Positions 44,585 through 53,202 of a DNA stretch of 64,000 bases are shown piece by piece. Every line of letters begins with the position of its first letter. Within the stretch, counting starts at the first letter, position 1. A program made the position numbers and the translations under genes. The notes below the pieces were generated by a model. The model was not told the DNA's origin, did not search any database, and saw only the letters and a list, made by a program, of their open reading frames with translations. Source of the stretch: JABCYV01 sp035512155 (GTDB taxonomy: Bacteria; Acidobacteriota; Terriglobia; Terriglobales; Acidobacteriaceae); contig DATKEN010000168.1 of assembly GCA_035512155.1 (NCBI GenBank), positions 6,770-70,769 on the forward strand, given 5' to 3'.

Positions 44585-45361
44585 CTAGCTGTTCTTGTCG
44601 ATGAGTTGTTGCAGGCCGGAACGATAACCGCGGCTGCAGGAGAGTTCCTTCCCATCCTTCAGGACCACGATGTATTCGCCGCTGTTGCAGGGTTGTAGTT
44701 CCTTGATCTTGCGAACATTGGCGATGGCAGAGCGATGGATGCGAACGAACTGGTTGGGATCGAGTCGATCGGAAATGCGTCCAATGCCCTCGCGGAGCAC
44801 GTAGGAGTCTTTTCCCACGTGCAACTTGACATAATTGGCCGCTGCTTCCACCCAGTCGATATCATCCGTGTCGAGAAACACCACGCGTCCCCCAGCTTTG
44901 ATTACCAGGCGCCGGTCACCTTTTGATTCCGTTCGAGCTTGCGCCAGCAAGTCGAGCAGGCGATTTGTCAGATCCCGGTCGGTGCTTTTGAGCAGTTCAG
45001 CACGTGCTCTTTCGATGGCGCTGTGAAGCCGGTCCTGATCAAACGGCTTCAGCAGGTAATCCAGAGCATGCGCTTCAAAGGCTCGGACGGCATATTGATC
45101 GTAGGCGGTAGTGAAAATAACAATCGGCAGCTCGTCCGGGGGAATGGCACTCAACACCTCGAAGCCATCCATTTCGGGCATTTGAATGTCCAGCAACAGC
45201 AAGTCAGGTTTGTAGCTTTCCAGCGCGTCAATGGTCTGCAGTCCGTCACGACATTCCGCAACGATCTGGATCCCAGGCTCCGAAGCCAGCAGAATCCGCA
45301 ATTTCTCGCGCGCCAGGGGTTCATCATCGGCGATGACGGTGCGTATGCCAGTGGTGGTCAT
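44585..45361 (-). CDS. LytTR-type response regulator
   Basis: About 258 aa from ATG 45361 (an ATG at 45403 would reach into the kinase gene). The receiver domain spans residues 6-120: VIADDEPLAREKLRILLASEPG, phospho-acceptor Asp58 in LLLLDIQMPEMDG, and TTAYDQYAVRAFEAHALDYLLKPF. The LytTR DNA-binding domain spans about 150-255 (DIDWVEAAANYVKLHVGKDSY, IHRSAIANVRKIKEL). It is the partner of the kinase immediately upstream (gap of 7 bases). LytTR regulators commonly control envelope or secreted-product genes; the target is unknown. Confidence 0.93.
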   Translation of the reverse strand: MTTTGIRTVIADDEPLAREKLRILLASEPGIQIVAECRDGLQTIDALESYKPDLLLLDIQMPEMDGFEVLSAIPPDELPIVIFTTAYDQYAVRAFEAHALDYLLKPFDQDRLHSAIERARAELLKSTDRDLTNRLLDLLAQARTESKGDRRLVIKAGGRVVFLDTDDIDWVEAAANYVKLHVGKDSYVLREGIGRISDRLDPNQFVRIHRSAIANVRKIKELQPCNSGEYIVVLKDGKELSCSRGYRSGLQQLIDKNS

Positions 45362-45368
45362 GAGATGG

Positions 45369-46766
45369 TCACGCCGTCCCGAAATCTGCCTGGGCCACTT
45401 CATACACTAACTGACGTGGCTCGGTTCGAAACGGTATCCGCACCTCGACTTCCACGCCACTTTCCGGAGCGCTACGGATTTCCATACTCTGTTCGTTAGC
45501 GTACAAAGTCTGGAGCCGCTCCTTCGTCGCCCTCAGGCCCAGACCAGTCTTGGTCTGAGTCTTACTAGCGTCAGACTTCTCCATCCCGGGCCCGTTGTCC
45601 GCTACCTGCAGACAAAGACTGCCGCCTTGGTGGCTTGCGGCAATTCGAACCTCGCCATTCCTCGACCGCCGGGAAATACCGTGCCGGACTGCATTCTCTA
45701 CCAGCGGCTGCAACAGCAAGTGAGGCACTAAGGCGTCCAAGGTGTCGGGGGCGACGTCAAAAACTACGTTTAGCCGGTCCTCAAACCTGACCTTCTCAAT
45801 TTCAAGGTAGCCGTTGACGAATTCAAGTTCCTGACTCAGGGGAATGATCTGGATTCCCTCACTCTCCAGGCTGATGCGTAGCAAATCACTGAGGCGGCTC
45901 ATCATGCGGTCGGCAGCGCGGACATCAGTAAGCATCAGGGCTGAGATAGAATGCAGCGTATTGAAGAGAAAGTGGGGCTGTAGTTGGTTCTTCAATGCCT
46001 GCAAGTGTGCCTTGGCAACTTGTCCTTCGAGTTGAGAAGCGCGCAATTCGCGGTCTCTGAATCTCCGGTAGTAGGACACGGCGTGTGCAACTACTACAAT
46101 AGGCAAATAAGCGCCGGTAATGTCCTCAATCGAATTGGCGTAGAACACCCTCAGGAACAGTTCCGGCCGGATACGTACGCCGTGAGTCTGCGAATCCCAA
46201 ACAGCCGATACAAAGCCCTTAGTGCCCCAGTCCCAGACGGGATAGGTTAGGCCTCGCAGAATTACGTGAGCCCCCATAAAAGCGATACCACCAGCAAGAA
46301 GCACCAATGCCGGACGCAACCAATTCTCACGCTGAAGCGGATAACGGAGTGCAAGTGCAAAAGCAAAAGGCGTCAGAGGGGCGTAGGTGAGTACTCGGCT
46401 GAGCTCCAGAGGAATCTCGCTGAGGAAGCTCATCGGAGTTCCCGCCGCAAGGTCATACCGGTAAATGGCCACACTGGCGGCTAGAGCGATGAAAGTCCAC
46501 AAGCCGAAGCTCACAGCCCACACCAGCCATGGACGGACGCGCTCTGGCGTCTGCGAGTCTAAATTTTCTGTAGTCTCGGCACTCTCAATCGCAGTTTTCC
46601 GCCGCGGCCGATTGCTGAGTTCTCCGCCGCAATTCGGGCAAATCCCGTGTACATTTGCTGCGCAGGGCGGACACAGAGTGCACTCATATGAACAGATATA
46701 AGCTTCTCCATCCGGCGGCAGTGCACCTCCGCACTTCTCACACTGCGTTTTCATTTCAAGATGCAT
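45369..46766 (-). CDS. LytS-like membrane histidine kinase with Cys-rich (DUF1272-like) N-terminal domain
   Basis: 465 aa. Residues 1-57 are a small zinc-binding-type domain with eight Cys (9, 12, 25, 29, 32, 35, 43, 46): CEKCG, CSYECTLCPPC, GICPNCGGEL, followed by a basic RPRRK. This matches the DUF1272 family, normally a stand-alone protein of about 60-70 aa. About four to five membrane helices follow (80-235), then the LytS/YehU-type kinase: H-box LQPHFLFNTLHSISALM with His265, QPLVENAVRHGI and DNGPGM. It phosphorylates the adjacent LytTR regulator, whose start is 7 bases after its stop. The metal-binding head is cytoplasmic by topology, so it could sense metal or redox state. Confidence 0.88.
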   Translation of the reverse strand: MHLEMKTQCEKCGGALPPDGEAYICSYECTLCPPCAANVHGICPNCGGELSNRPRRKTAIESAETTENLDSQTPERVRPWLVWAVSFGLWTFIALAASVAIYRYDLAAGTPMSFLSEIPLELSRVLTYAPLTPFAFALALRYPLQRENWLRPALVLLAGGIAFMGAHVILRGLTYPVWDWGTKGFVSAVWDSQTHGVRIRPELFLRVFYANSIEDITGAYLPIVVVAHAVSYYRRFRDRELRASQLEGQVAKAHLQALKNQLQPHFLFNTLHSISALMLTDVRAADRMMSRLSDLLRISLESEGIQIIPLSQELEFVNGYLEIEKVRFEDRLNVVFDVAPDTLDALVPHLLLQPLVENAVRHGISRRSRNGEVRIAASHQGGSLCLQVADNGPGMEKSDASKTQTKTGLGLRATKERLQTLYANEQSMEIRSAPESGVEVEVRIPFRTEPRQLVYEVAQADFGTA

Positions 46767-47037
46767 GGATAAAAACTGCCTGGAACCACTTCTTCAGCGC
46801 TCGCGCCACTTACCGAGACACTGGAAGAGTATTCAATCACGTCGGGGGCGCTGACGGAACCGGATAGTCGTCATTTTATGTGAATTAATACCCCGAGGAG
46901 CGCGATTCGTCCCGCGCCTGGCCCCCCAGGCTCAGAAAGAGCTCAGGCAATGATCAAAAGGGATCTGGGCTGACAGAAGGAATTGCAAAAATCTCAGCAA
47001 GATCGACGCACTCGACGAATTCAGTCCGCTCAACGAT

Positions 47038-47271
47038 CTAGACAGGTTTCTCCGCAGCCTGACCAACGCTAACTTTTCGGGGCGGATTCGTCGGATTTAG
47101 AACGCCCTCGGTGGTAATCCGGCTGGCTTTGCAGATCTCGGTCGCAATCTTTACCAGAGCCTCATCCTTGCGACCGGGCCCATCCGGCGAGATCACCGAA
47201 CTGGCAGCCAAGGTGAAAAGCAGGGCATCTTCCTGCTTGTCAAAGTAAAGAACCACCTGACTCGCCGCCAT
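47038..47271 (-). CDS. Small hypothetical protein, 77 aa
   Basis: ATG 47271 is chosen because GGGGAGG stands 6 bases upstream; the open frame extends further without support. The product (starts MAASQVVLYFDKQEDALLFTLAASSV) is a compact soluble protein with one predicted strand-helix pair and no known motif. It is divergent from hemE, with about 145 bases between the start codons, which contain the hemE promoter. Function unknown. Confidence 0.55.
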   Translation of the reverse strand: MAASQVVLYFDKQEDALLFTLAASSVISPDGPGRKDEALVKIATEICKASRITTEGVLNPTNPPRKVSVGQAAEKPV

Positions 47272-47417
47272 GTGACGCCTCCCCGAATTTCGATGTACCA
47301 GAGAATGATAGGACGATTTTGGCGACCTCTGAGGGTACTCTCTTGATGCCTCCACACGACAGTGCTGACCGGTCAAGTAGCCCTAGGCCAGCCATGAAAA
47401 TGCTAGATTAGAAGTTC

Positions 47418-48452
47418 ATGTCCGCCCCCCAATCCCGTTTCGTGAAGGCCTGCAAGGCACAGCCGGTTGACCGGACTCCGGTTTGGTTCATGCGCCAGGC
47501 CGGGCGGTATCTGCCCGAGTATCGTGCCGTCCGTAAACAATATTCTCTAATCGAGATTTGCAAGCTGCCGGAAGTCGCCGCCGAGGTGACTGTCACTGCG
47601 GCAGAAGCGCTGGGGGTGGATGCCGCCATCATTTTCGCAGATCTCTTGCTGCCTCTTGAGGTGATGGGTTTGCCCTTTCACTTCTCGGCCGGGGAGGGTC
47701 CGGTGATCGAGCGCCCTTTGCGTGAAGCGGACGATGTAGCTCGCCTGCGTACCGATCGCGCCGCCGATCTGGGATACGTTTCTGAGGCCGTGCGTCTGGT
47801 CTGCAAGCATTTTGGAAGCGGCCTACCGGTGATTGGCTTCTGCGGCGCGCCCTTTACTTTGGCGAGCTACATGATCGAAGGCGGCGGCTCACGAAACTAT
47901 CTCCAGACGAAGAAGCTGATGTATCGGTCGCCGGCTGTTTGGTCGGACCTGATGTGTAAGCTAGTCGTGGTCGTTTCTGAATATGCGGCTGACCAGGTGC
48001 GTGCCGGCGCAGACGTTATCCAGATTTTCGACAGTTGGGTCGGCTGCCTCGGCGTCGAAGACTATCGTCGTTACGTGCTGCCAGCGACTAGCAAGATCGT
48101 GCAGGCGCTGCGCAAAACCGGCGCACCGGTTATTTATTTTGGCACTGACACTGCTACGCTGCTGCCATTAATGAAGCAAACTGGCGCGGAAGTGATCGGC
48201 CTCGATTGGCGGATTCCGCTGGATGAAGGCTGGCGTTCGGTTGGCTCCGGGGCAGTGCAGGGCAACCTCGATCCCGTGGCGCTGTTTGCGGACTGGAAAG
48301 AGTTGAAGTCGCGAGCGGAAGATATCCTGCGGCGCGCGGCCGGATGTCCCGGACACATCTTCAATCTGGGGCATGGCATTTTGCCGGAGACCCCAATGGA
48401 AAATGTGAGAGCGCTGACCAATTTTGTCCAGGAGCACTCGACTCGAAGCTGA
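47418..48452 (+). CDS. hemE: Uroporphyrinogen decarboxylase
   Basis: 344 aa, family length. Signature near the N-terminus: TPVWFMRQAGRYLPEYR, with active-site Arg and Asp positions kept; FADLLLPLEVMGLPFHF and GFCGAPFTLASYMIEGGGS are also typical. It removes four carboxyls from uroporphyrinogen III to give coproporphyrinogen III in haem synthesis. The start ATG has no ribosome site, but a TAGATT preceded by TGC lies 8 bases upstream, so the message may be nearly leaderless. First gene of a hemE-hemH-hemY run. Confidence 0.95.
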   Translation: MSAPQSRFVKACKAQPVDRTPVWFMRQAGRYLPEYRAVRKQYSLIEICKLPEVAAEVTVTAAEALGVDAAIIFADLLLPLEVMGLPFHFSAGEGPVIERPLREADDVARLRTDRAADLGYVSEAVRLVCKHFGSGLPVIGFCGAPFTLASYMIEGGGSRNYLQTKKLMYRSPAVWSDLMCKLVVVVSEYAADQVRAGADVIQIFDSWVGCLGVEDYRRYVLPATSKIVQALRKTGAPVIYFGTDTATLLPLMKQTGAEVIGLDWRIPLDEGWRSVGSGAVQGNLDPVALFADWKELKSRAEDILRRAAGCPGHIFNLGHGILPETPMENVRALTNFVQEHSTRS

Positions 48453-48586
48453 GCCTGAGAACCGAGAAACTGACAACTGGTTTTTCCTGGAAATAGCCTC
48501 GTCAATGTTGGTTGGAATTCCACCTTCAGGATGCTCTGGGCAAACCAGTCGTTTGGCGCCGTCTATCTTAGATAGGGACCATCTGC

Positions 48587-49519
48587 GTGAATTTGCAATC
48601 TAACCCGGGGAAGAGGGGAGTCCTACTCCTGGCTCATGGCAGCCCTGACTCGCCAGAAGACGTCCCGGAGTTCTTGCTTCGTGTAACCGGCGGCCGAGCG
48701 CTTGCTGCCGAAATTGTCGCGGAAGTAAAGCATCGTTATAGCCTGATCGGCCGCTCTCCTCTGACTGCGATGACCATGAGGCAAGGAGAGCTCCTGGCGC
48801 AAGAACTGCAGTTGCCTGTCTATGTCGGCATGCGTAATTGGAAGCCCTTCATCGCAGACACGCTGGCTGCCATGCAGGCAGACGGTATTAACGGCGCCGT
48901 CGCGATTTGTCTTGCACCCCAGAATTCGCGCACCAGTGTGGGCCTGTACCGGGCTGCGTTGAGTCCGGCGGACGGCACTGCTTTAGCCATCGACTTCGTC
49001 GAATCCTGGCACGACCATGCGCTGTTGATCCAAGCCTTCTCGGAGAAATTGCGCTCGGGATGGGAGAACGCCTGTCAAGAGATGAAGACCAAAGTTCCGA
49101 TCGTCTTCACCGCACACAGTGTTCCGCAGAGCACGATCACTGAAGGCGATCCTTACGAGCGCCAAAGCAAGGAAACCGCCGCGCTGGTGGCGCGGGAGGC
49201 GGCGATCGAACCGGAAGACTGGACGTTTGCATTTCAAAGTCAGGGCCTGTCAGGCGGAGCCTGGCTTGGACCAACAGTAGAAAACACCGTTCTCGAGCTG
49301 AAAAGGAAAGGGCGCCGCGGCGTTTTCATTCAGCCCATCGGATTTCTCTGCGACCACGTCGAAGTTCTATATGACATTGATGTTGGCTTCAAACAGTTCG
49401 CTGAGAAGGTAGGCATGCGGCTGTGGCGGGCCGAGTCCCTGAACGACTCACCTGTGTTGACTGCGGCGCTGGCTGATTTAGCTCGGCAACGGATTCCGGC
49501 ATTCGCCGCCAAGCCTTAA
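48587..49519 (+). CDS. hemH: Ferrochelatase
   Basis: 310 aa starting at GTG 48587. Core motifs: RGVLLLAHGSPDSPEDVPEFL, RYSLIGRSPLTAMT, VFTAHSVPQSTI with the catalytic His, and LGPTVENTVLEL followed by IQPIGFLCDHVEVLYDID with the catalytic Glu. It inserts ferrous iron into protoporphyrin IX (or coproporphyrin III in the coproporphyrin-dependent branch). The neighbour is a HemY-type oxidase, so either branch is possible by gene order alone. Cytoplasmic. Confidence 0.93.
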   Translation: MNLQSNPGKRGVLLLAHGSPDSPEDVPEFLLRVTGGRALAAEIVAEVKHRYSLIGRSPLTAMTMRQGELLAQELQLPVYVGMRNWKPFIADTLAAMQADGINGAVAICLAPQNSRTSVGLYRAALSPADGTALAIDFVESWHDHALLIQAFSEKLRSGWENACQEMKTKVPIVFTAHSVPQSTITEGDPYERQSKETAALVAREAAIEPEDWTFAFQSQGLSGGAWLGPTVENTVLELKRKGRRGVFIQPIGFLCDHVEVLYDIDVGFKQFAEKVGMRLWRAESLNDSPVLTAALADLARQRIPAFAAKP

Positions 49520-49577
49520 AGTCTTGTAACCACGGAGAGATAGGTTTGCCAGAAGACGGCGGCATTACTCTCAAATA

Positions 49578-51020
49578 ATGAAACGCATCGCCATCATCGG
49601 TGGCGGCATCTCCGGGCTTTCTGCTGCCTTCGCTCTCGAAGAACAACGTCGCGCCGGGGTTCCGTTGCAATATGTGCTTTTCGACTCTGCTCCCCGTTTG
49701 GGCGGCGTTCTGGTCACTGAGCGCGTAGATGGCTGTCTCGTCGAAGCTGGCGCTGACTCGTTCCTCACAGAAAAGCCCTGGGCAGCCGATCTCTGCCGCC
49801 GGATCGGATTAGGCGATCAACTGATCGGATCTAATGACGCCGCTCGCAAGACTTACATCCTCGTGAAAGGCAAGCTGGTCGCCATTCCTGATGGTTTGAT
49901 GTTCATGGTGCCAACGAGAATTCGGCCAATTCTTTTCTCGCCGCTGTTCTCATTCGGCACGAAGCTGAGCATGGCGCGCGAGTGGTTCCATCCCCGAAAC
50001 CGGCTCGGCGATGAGAGCGTTGCTTCGTTTGTCGAGCGCCACTACGGTGCGGAGATGGTGGATCGTCTCGCCGATCCATTGCTCACAGGCATCTACGGCG
50101 GGGATGCGTCATCTCTCAGTGTTCGGGCTGTCCTCCCCCGCTTCGTAGAGATGGAGCGCACGCATGGAAGTCTTGGCCGCGCGATGGTGGCGGGGCGCGA
50201 AAAGATTCGCCAATCGTCCCCCGCACCGCCTCTCTTCACTTCGCCAAAAAATGGAATGCAGGAGATGGTGGACGCCATTGTGGCTCGCCTAGATCCTTCT
50301 GCGCTATGCCTCAATACGGCCGTGCAAGACATCCAGTCTAAAAGCGATGGGTGGACTGTCACCGCTGGTGGCCAATCCGACTTCTACGATGCTGTCATTG
50401 TGGCAGTACCTGCGCTAGCGGCTGCGAAATTGCTAAGTACCAGCCATCCAGACCTTGCTTCTGAGCTTTGTGGGATCCAATACAGTTCCTCGGTGACTGT
50501 GGCGCTAGGTTACGAGCGGAAGGTGCGACAGTCATTGCCTCCAGGCTTCGGTTTCCTGGTACCTCGCAGCGAAGGCAAACGTGTGCTGGCCGCCACCTTC
50601 GTGCACCACAAGTTTCCGCATCGCGCGCCCGAAGACCGCGCCCTTGTTAGGTGCTTCCTGGGCGGCTCGCGGGATGAGTCGATTCTCCAATTGCCAGACG
50701 ATGAAATCCTGCGCGTCGTACGCCAAGAACTGCGTCAGATTCTCGGCCTCGTGGCCGAGCCGCTTTTCAGTCGCATATATAGATGGAGAGGGGCCATGGC
50801 GCAGTACAACGTGGGTCACCTGGAACGTCTGGAACGAATCGAACGCCTGCGCCAGCAGATCCCGGGCCTGGCTCTCACTGGGAACGGTTATCGTGGAATC
50901 GGGGTGCCCGACTGTATTCGTTCAGGGGAAGAAGCGGCCGAGCAAGTGTTGGCGAAAGTCGGCTTAACCGGTAGTCGCCGGCAGGCAATTGTGAGTACGC
51001 ATGAAAAAGCCCCACTCTGA
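49578..51020 (+). CDS. hemY: Protoporphyrinogen/coproporphyrinogen oxidase, FAD type
   Basis: 480 aa. FAD-binding Rossmann motif IAIIGGGISGLSAAFALEE, followed by VEAGADSFLTEKPWAADLCRRIG and the C-terminal LALTGNGYRGIGVPDCIRSGEEAAEQVL, which close the FAD site. It is the oxygen-dependent HemY/PPOX family, oxidising protoporphyrinogen IX or coproporphyrinogen III. It completes the three-gene hemEH-hemY block; spacing to hemH is 58 bases. The last 20 bases overlap the GNAT gene. Confidence 0.93.
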   Translation: MKRIAIIGGGISGLSAAFALEEQRRAGVPLQYVLFDSAPRLGGVLVTERVDGCLVEAGADSFLTEKPWAADLCRRIGLGDQLIGSNDAARKTYILVKGKLVAIPDGLMFMVPTRIRPILFSPLFSFGTKLSMAREWFHPRNRLGDESVASFVERHYGAEMVDRLADPLLTGIYGGDASSLSVRAVLPRFVEMERTHGSLGRAMVAGREKIRQSSPAPPLFTSPKNGMQEMVDAIVARLDPSALCLNTAVQDIQSKSDGWTVTAGGQSDFYDAVIVAVPALAAAKLLSTSHPDLASELCGIQYSSSVTVALGYERKVRQSLPPGFGFLVPRSEGKRVLAATFVHHKFPHRAPEDRALVRCFLGGSRDESILQLPDDEILRVVRQELRQILGLVAEPLFSRIYRWRGAMAQYNVGHLERLERIERLRQQIPGLALTGNGYRGIGVPDCIRSGEEAAEQVLAKVGLTGSRRQAIVSTHEKAPL

Positions 51021-51498
51021 GATCCAGGTTCGCAGGGCCGAATGCAGCGATGCTGCCTCAATCTCTGCACTTCTACACCAGGCGTTCCTTGAATACAGGC
51101 CGCTTTACACCGACGGAGGATTTGCAGCAACCGCCATCAGCAGCGAACAAGTCGAGAATCGCATCAGAGAAGGACCAGTATGGATTGCTTTGAACGCCGT
51201 CGCGATAGTGGGCACGGGTTCGGCCATTCCTAAGGACGAATCGCTGTACATTCGCGGCATGGCGGTCCACCCTGCGGTCCGAAGTTCGGGCATCGGTAAA
51301 TTGCTACTCCGGACAATAGAAGAATTCGCTCTGGCAAGCGGCTGCAAGAAATTACTTCTCACTACCACGCCATTCCTAACGGCCGCGATACGGTTGTATG
51401 AAGGCTTCGGTTTCGAACGTACCACTGACGGTCCACACGATTTGTTTGGAACGCCTCTTTTTGCAATGACGAAGACTCTGGACCGATCTGGGGCTTAG
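51001..51498 (+). CDS. GNAT N-acetyltransferase
   Basis: 165 aa. The GNAT fold is clear: EIQVRRAECSDAASISALLHQAF at the start, YIRGMAVHPAVRSSGIGKLLL with the acetyl-CoA-binding R-x2-G-x-G/A turn, and AIRLYEGFGFERT near the end. It transfers an acetyl group from acetyl-CoA to an amine; the acceptor is unknown. The start overlaps hemY by 20 bases, so it is probably translated from the same message. The haem connection is by position only. Confidence 0.9.
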   Translation: MKKPHSEIQVRRAECSDAASISALLHQAFLEYRPLYTDGGFAATAISSEQVENRIREGPVWIALNAVAIVGTGSAIPKDESLYIRGMAVHPAVRSSGIGKLLLRTIEEFALASGCKKLLLTTTPFLTAAIRLYEGFGFERTTDGPHDLFGTPLFAMTKTLDRSGA

Positions 51499-51658
51499 CG
51501 TCTCCGCAGCGCTCTCATTTTGTGCGGCTATGACGACGGCGGAATTCATGCTGCTGGCCGTTACCGCCGTAACCCTTCGTGATTACTCTCCCATTGCAGA
51601 AACAATCGGCCTGATTCAGGGTTAATACCATGCGAAGAATTTGTCTGGAGACACAGCT

Positions 51659-52474
51659 ATGTATCAACGAATTCTGGCCGCTGCTTCAATCGTATTCGCA
51701 CTTTCGTTGGGGTGGGCACAAGAACAGAAACCACAGGCCGACGCGCACGACATGTCGAATATGAGTATGTCCGGTCCGGATATGTCGACGAAGGCGAACG
51801 GGGTCGACATGCGCGATATACCTGGTATGGGTGATGGCAGCGCTCACGCCATGCACTCCATGGAAGGTCATCACATGGACATGGGGCCGCACATGAAGAT
51901 GACCTCCCTTCGCGACCTGAAGGCTGGGGATCAAGAAAAAGCCGACCAGGTAGTGGACGCCGCCCGCAGAGTCGGGGCGAAATACGTTGACTACAAAACC
52001 GCCCTGGCTGACGGCTTTAAGATTTTCATGCCGAATCGGTCGCAGAAGCAATATCACTTCACCAATTATTTGTACGCTTTCGAAGCCAGCCGGCATTTCA
52101 ATCCTGACCATCCCACTTCGTTGCTTTACGAGAAGCACGGGGACGACTACAAGCTGATCGGCGTGATGTATACCGCGCCCAAAAATTCCAGCGAAGACTT
52201 ACTCGATTCGCGTATTCCCCTCAGCATTGCCCAATGGCACGCTCACGTTAACCTGTGTATGCCGCCGCAAGATCAAAGGAATCTGGTTGGGATGCCGAAT
52301 TCACAATTCGGACTGGGCGGTTCCATCGCCACGAAGGAAGACTGCGATGCGGCTGGTGGAAAGTTCGTCCCGCAGATTTTCGGATGGATGGTTCATGTTT
52401 ACCCTTTCGAACAGAAGCCGGAAGACATTTGGTCCGTCGAGCGGCAAGGGCACGGCCACGACCACATGGACTGA
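51659..52474 (+). CDS. Exported Met/His-rich protein, possible metal binder
   Basis: 271 aa from ATG 51659 (GGAG 8 bases upstream). Signal peptide residues 1-20 (ending GWAQ). Residues about 33-85 are unusually rich in Met, His and Asp: DMSNMSMSGPDM, IPGMGDGS, HSMEGHHMDMGPHMKM. Such clusters bind copper in periplasmic carriers. The remaining 180 residues are a soluble domain with AVG-type helices and conserved-looking His positions (YHFTNYLYAFEASRHFNPDHP, IAQWHAHVNLCMPP) and a His-rich end (GHGHDHMD). I cannot name a family. It is convergent with a ferric-reductase-like gene, one base apart. Confidence 0.7.
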   Translation: MYQRILAAASIVFALSLGWAQEQKPQADAHDMSNMSMSGPDMSTKANGVDMRDIPGMGDGSAHAMHSMEGHHMDMGPHMKMTSLRDLKAGDQEKADQVVDAARRVGAKYVDYKTALADGFKIFMPNRSQKQYHFTNYLYAFEASRHFNPDHPTSLLYEKHGDDYKLIGVMYTAPKNSSEDLLDSRIPLSIAQWHAHVNLCMPPQDQRNLVGMPNSQFGLGGSIATKEDCDAAGGKFVPQIFGWMVHVYPFEQKPEDIWSVERQGHGHDHMD

Positions 52475-52475
52475 T

Positions 52476-53039
52476 TCAGAGTTCGTTAGGTTCCTTGCTC
52501 AGCCGATAGCGCCAAGCCCAAGACGTCGCCAGTGCGACGATCAGCAAGCACGATTCAACCAACACTTTCTCCCCGTCAAGTGGATCGATCGCCAATCCCT
52601 TTAACTGGGGATCGGCCAGGATGCCGTGAATAAAAACGCAAACGGCCGCCGCATAAACCAGATAGTGGAACAGTTTCCATTGGCGACGTCCGAGCCGAAG
52701 CCGAAAATATGATGTGAGCAGGACCACGACGATCAGGTACAAGCCCACCGCTCCAATTGTATTTTCGAGAGGCTGAACCGGAGACCGCACAGGAAGCGCT
52801 ATGTCCATCAGACGCCAGCGGGTGCTACCCGAGAACAGCAGGATGATCGGGTGAATTACTATCGACGAGAGCAGTAAGCACGCGGTCCACTTGTGGATTG
52901 CAAAAATATTAATTCGCCGGTGCGGCCACAGCCGCCAGGGACTGTAGCGGACCGCGATCAGAAGTCCGATACAGATATTCGCCGTAGCAAGGACGACAGC
53001 CACTAGGCCGACATCTGCGGAAAGGTCAAGTATCGTCAT
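52476..53039 (-). CDS. Ferric-reductase-like transmembrane protein
   Basis: 187 aa with about five or six membrane helices. Histidines in helices at INIFAIHKWTACLLLSSIVIHPIIL and KLFHYLVYAAAVCVFIHGILAD fit the paired haem-ligand pattern of the ferric reductase-like transmembrane domain (MsrQ/NOX/cytochrome b561-like group). It would carry electrons across the membrane through b-type haem. No NAD(P)H-binding domain is fused. Convergent with the Met/His-rich exported gene. Electron donor and acceptor unknown. Confidence 0.8.
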   Translation of the reverse strand: MTILDLSADVGLVAVVLATANICIGLLIAVRYSPWRLWPHRRINIFAIHKWTACLLLSSIVIHPIILLFSGSTRWRLMDIALPVRSPVQPLENTIGAVGLYLIVVVLLTSYFRLRLGRRQWKLFHYLVYAAAVCVFIHGILADPQLKGLAIDPLDGEKVLVESCLLIVALATSWAWRYRLSKEPNEL

Positions 53040-53202
53040 CTCTGGCTAATTGCCGCGCAAAAAAACAGCGTCGTGGTAAGCATATGAAGAGAAACAAAAG
53101 AGAATTCCTTCATCTTTCGACGAGAGTAGAGGACCGGAAGTTAGCACCAGAGCGGGGATATTAGGACAAACTGCACTTCCCGGTAAAATTGGAATTATTG
53201 GG

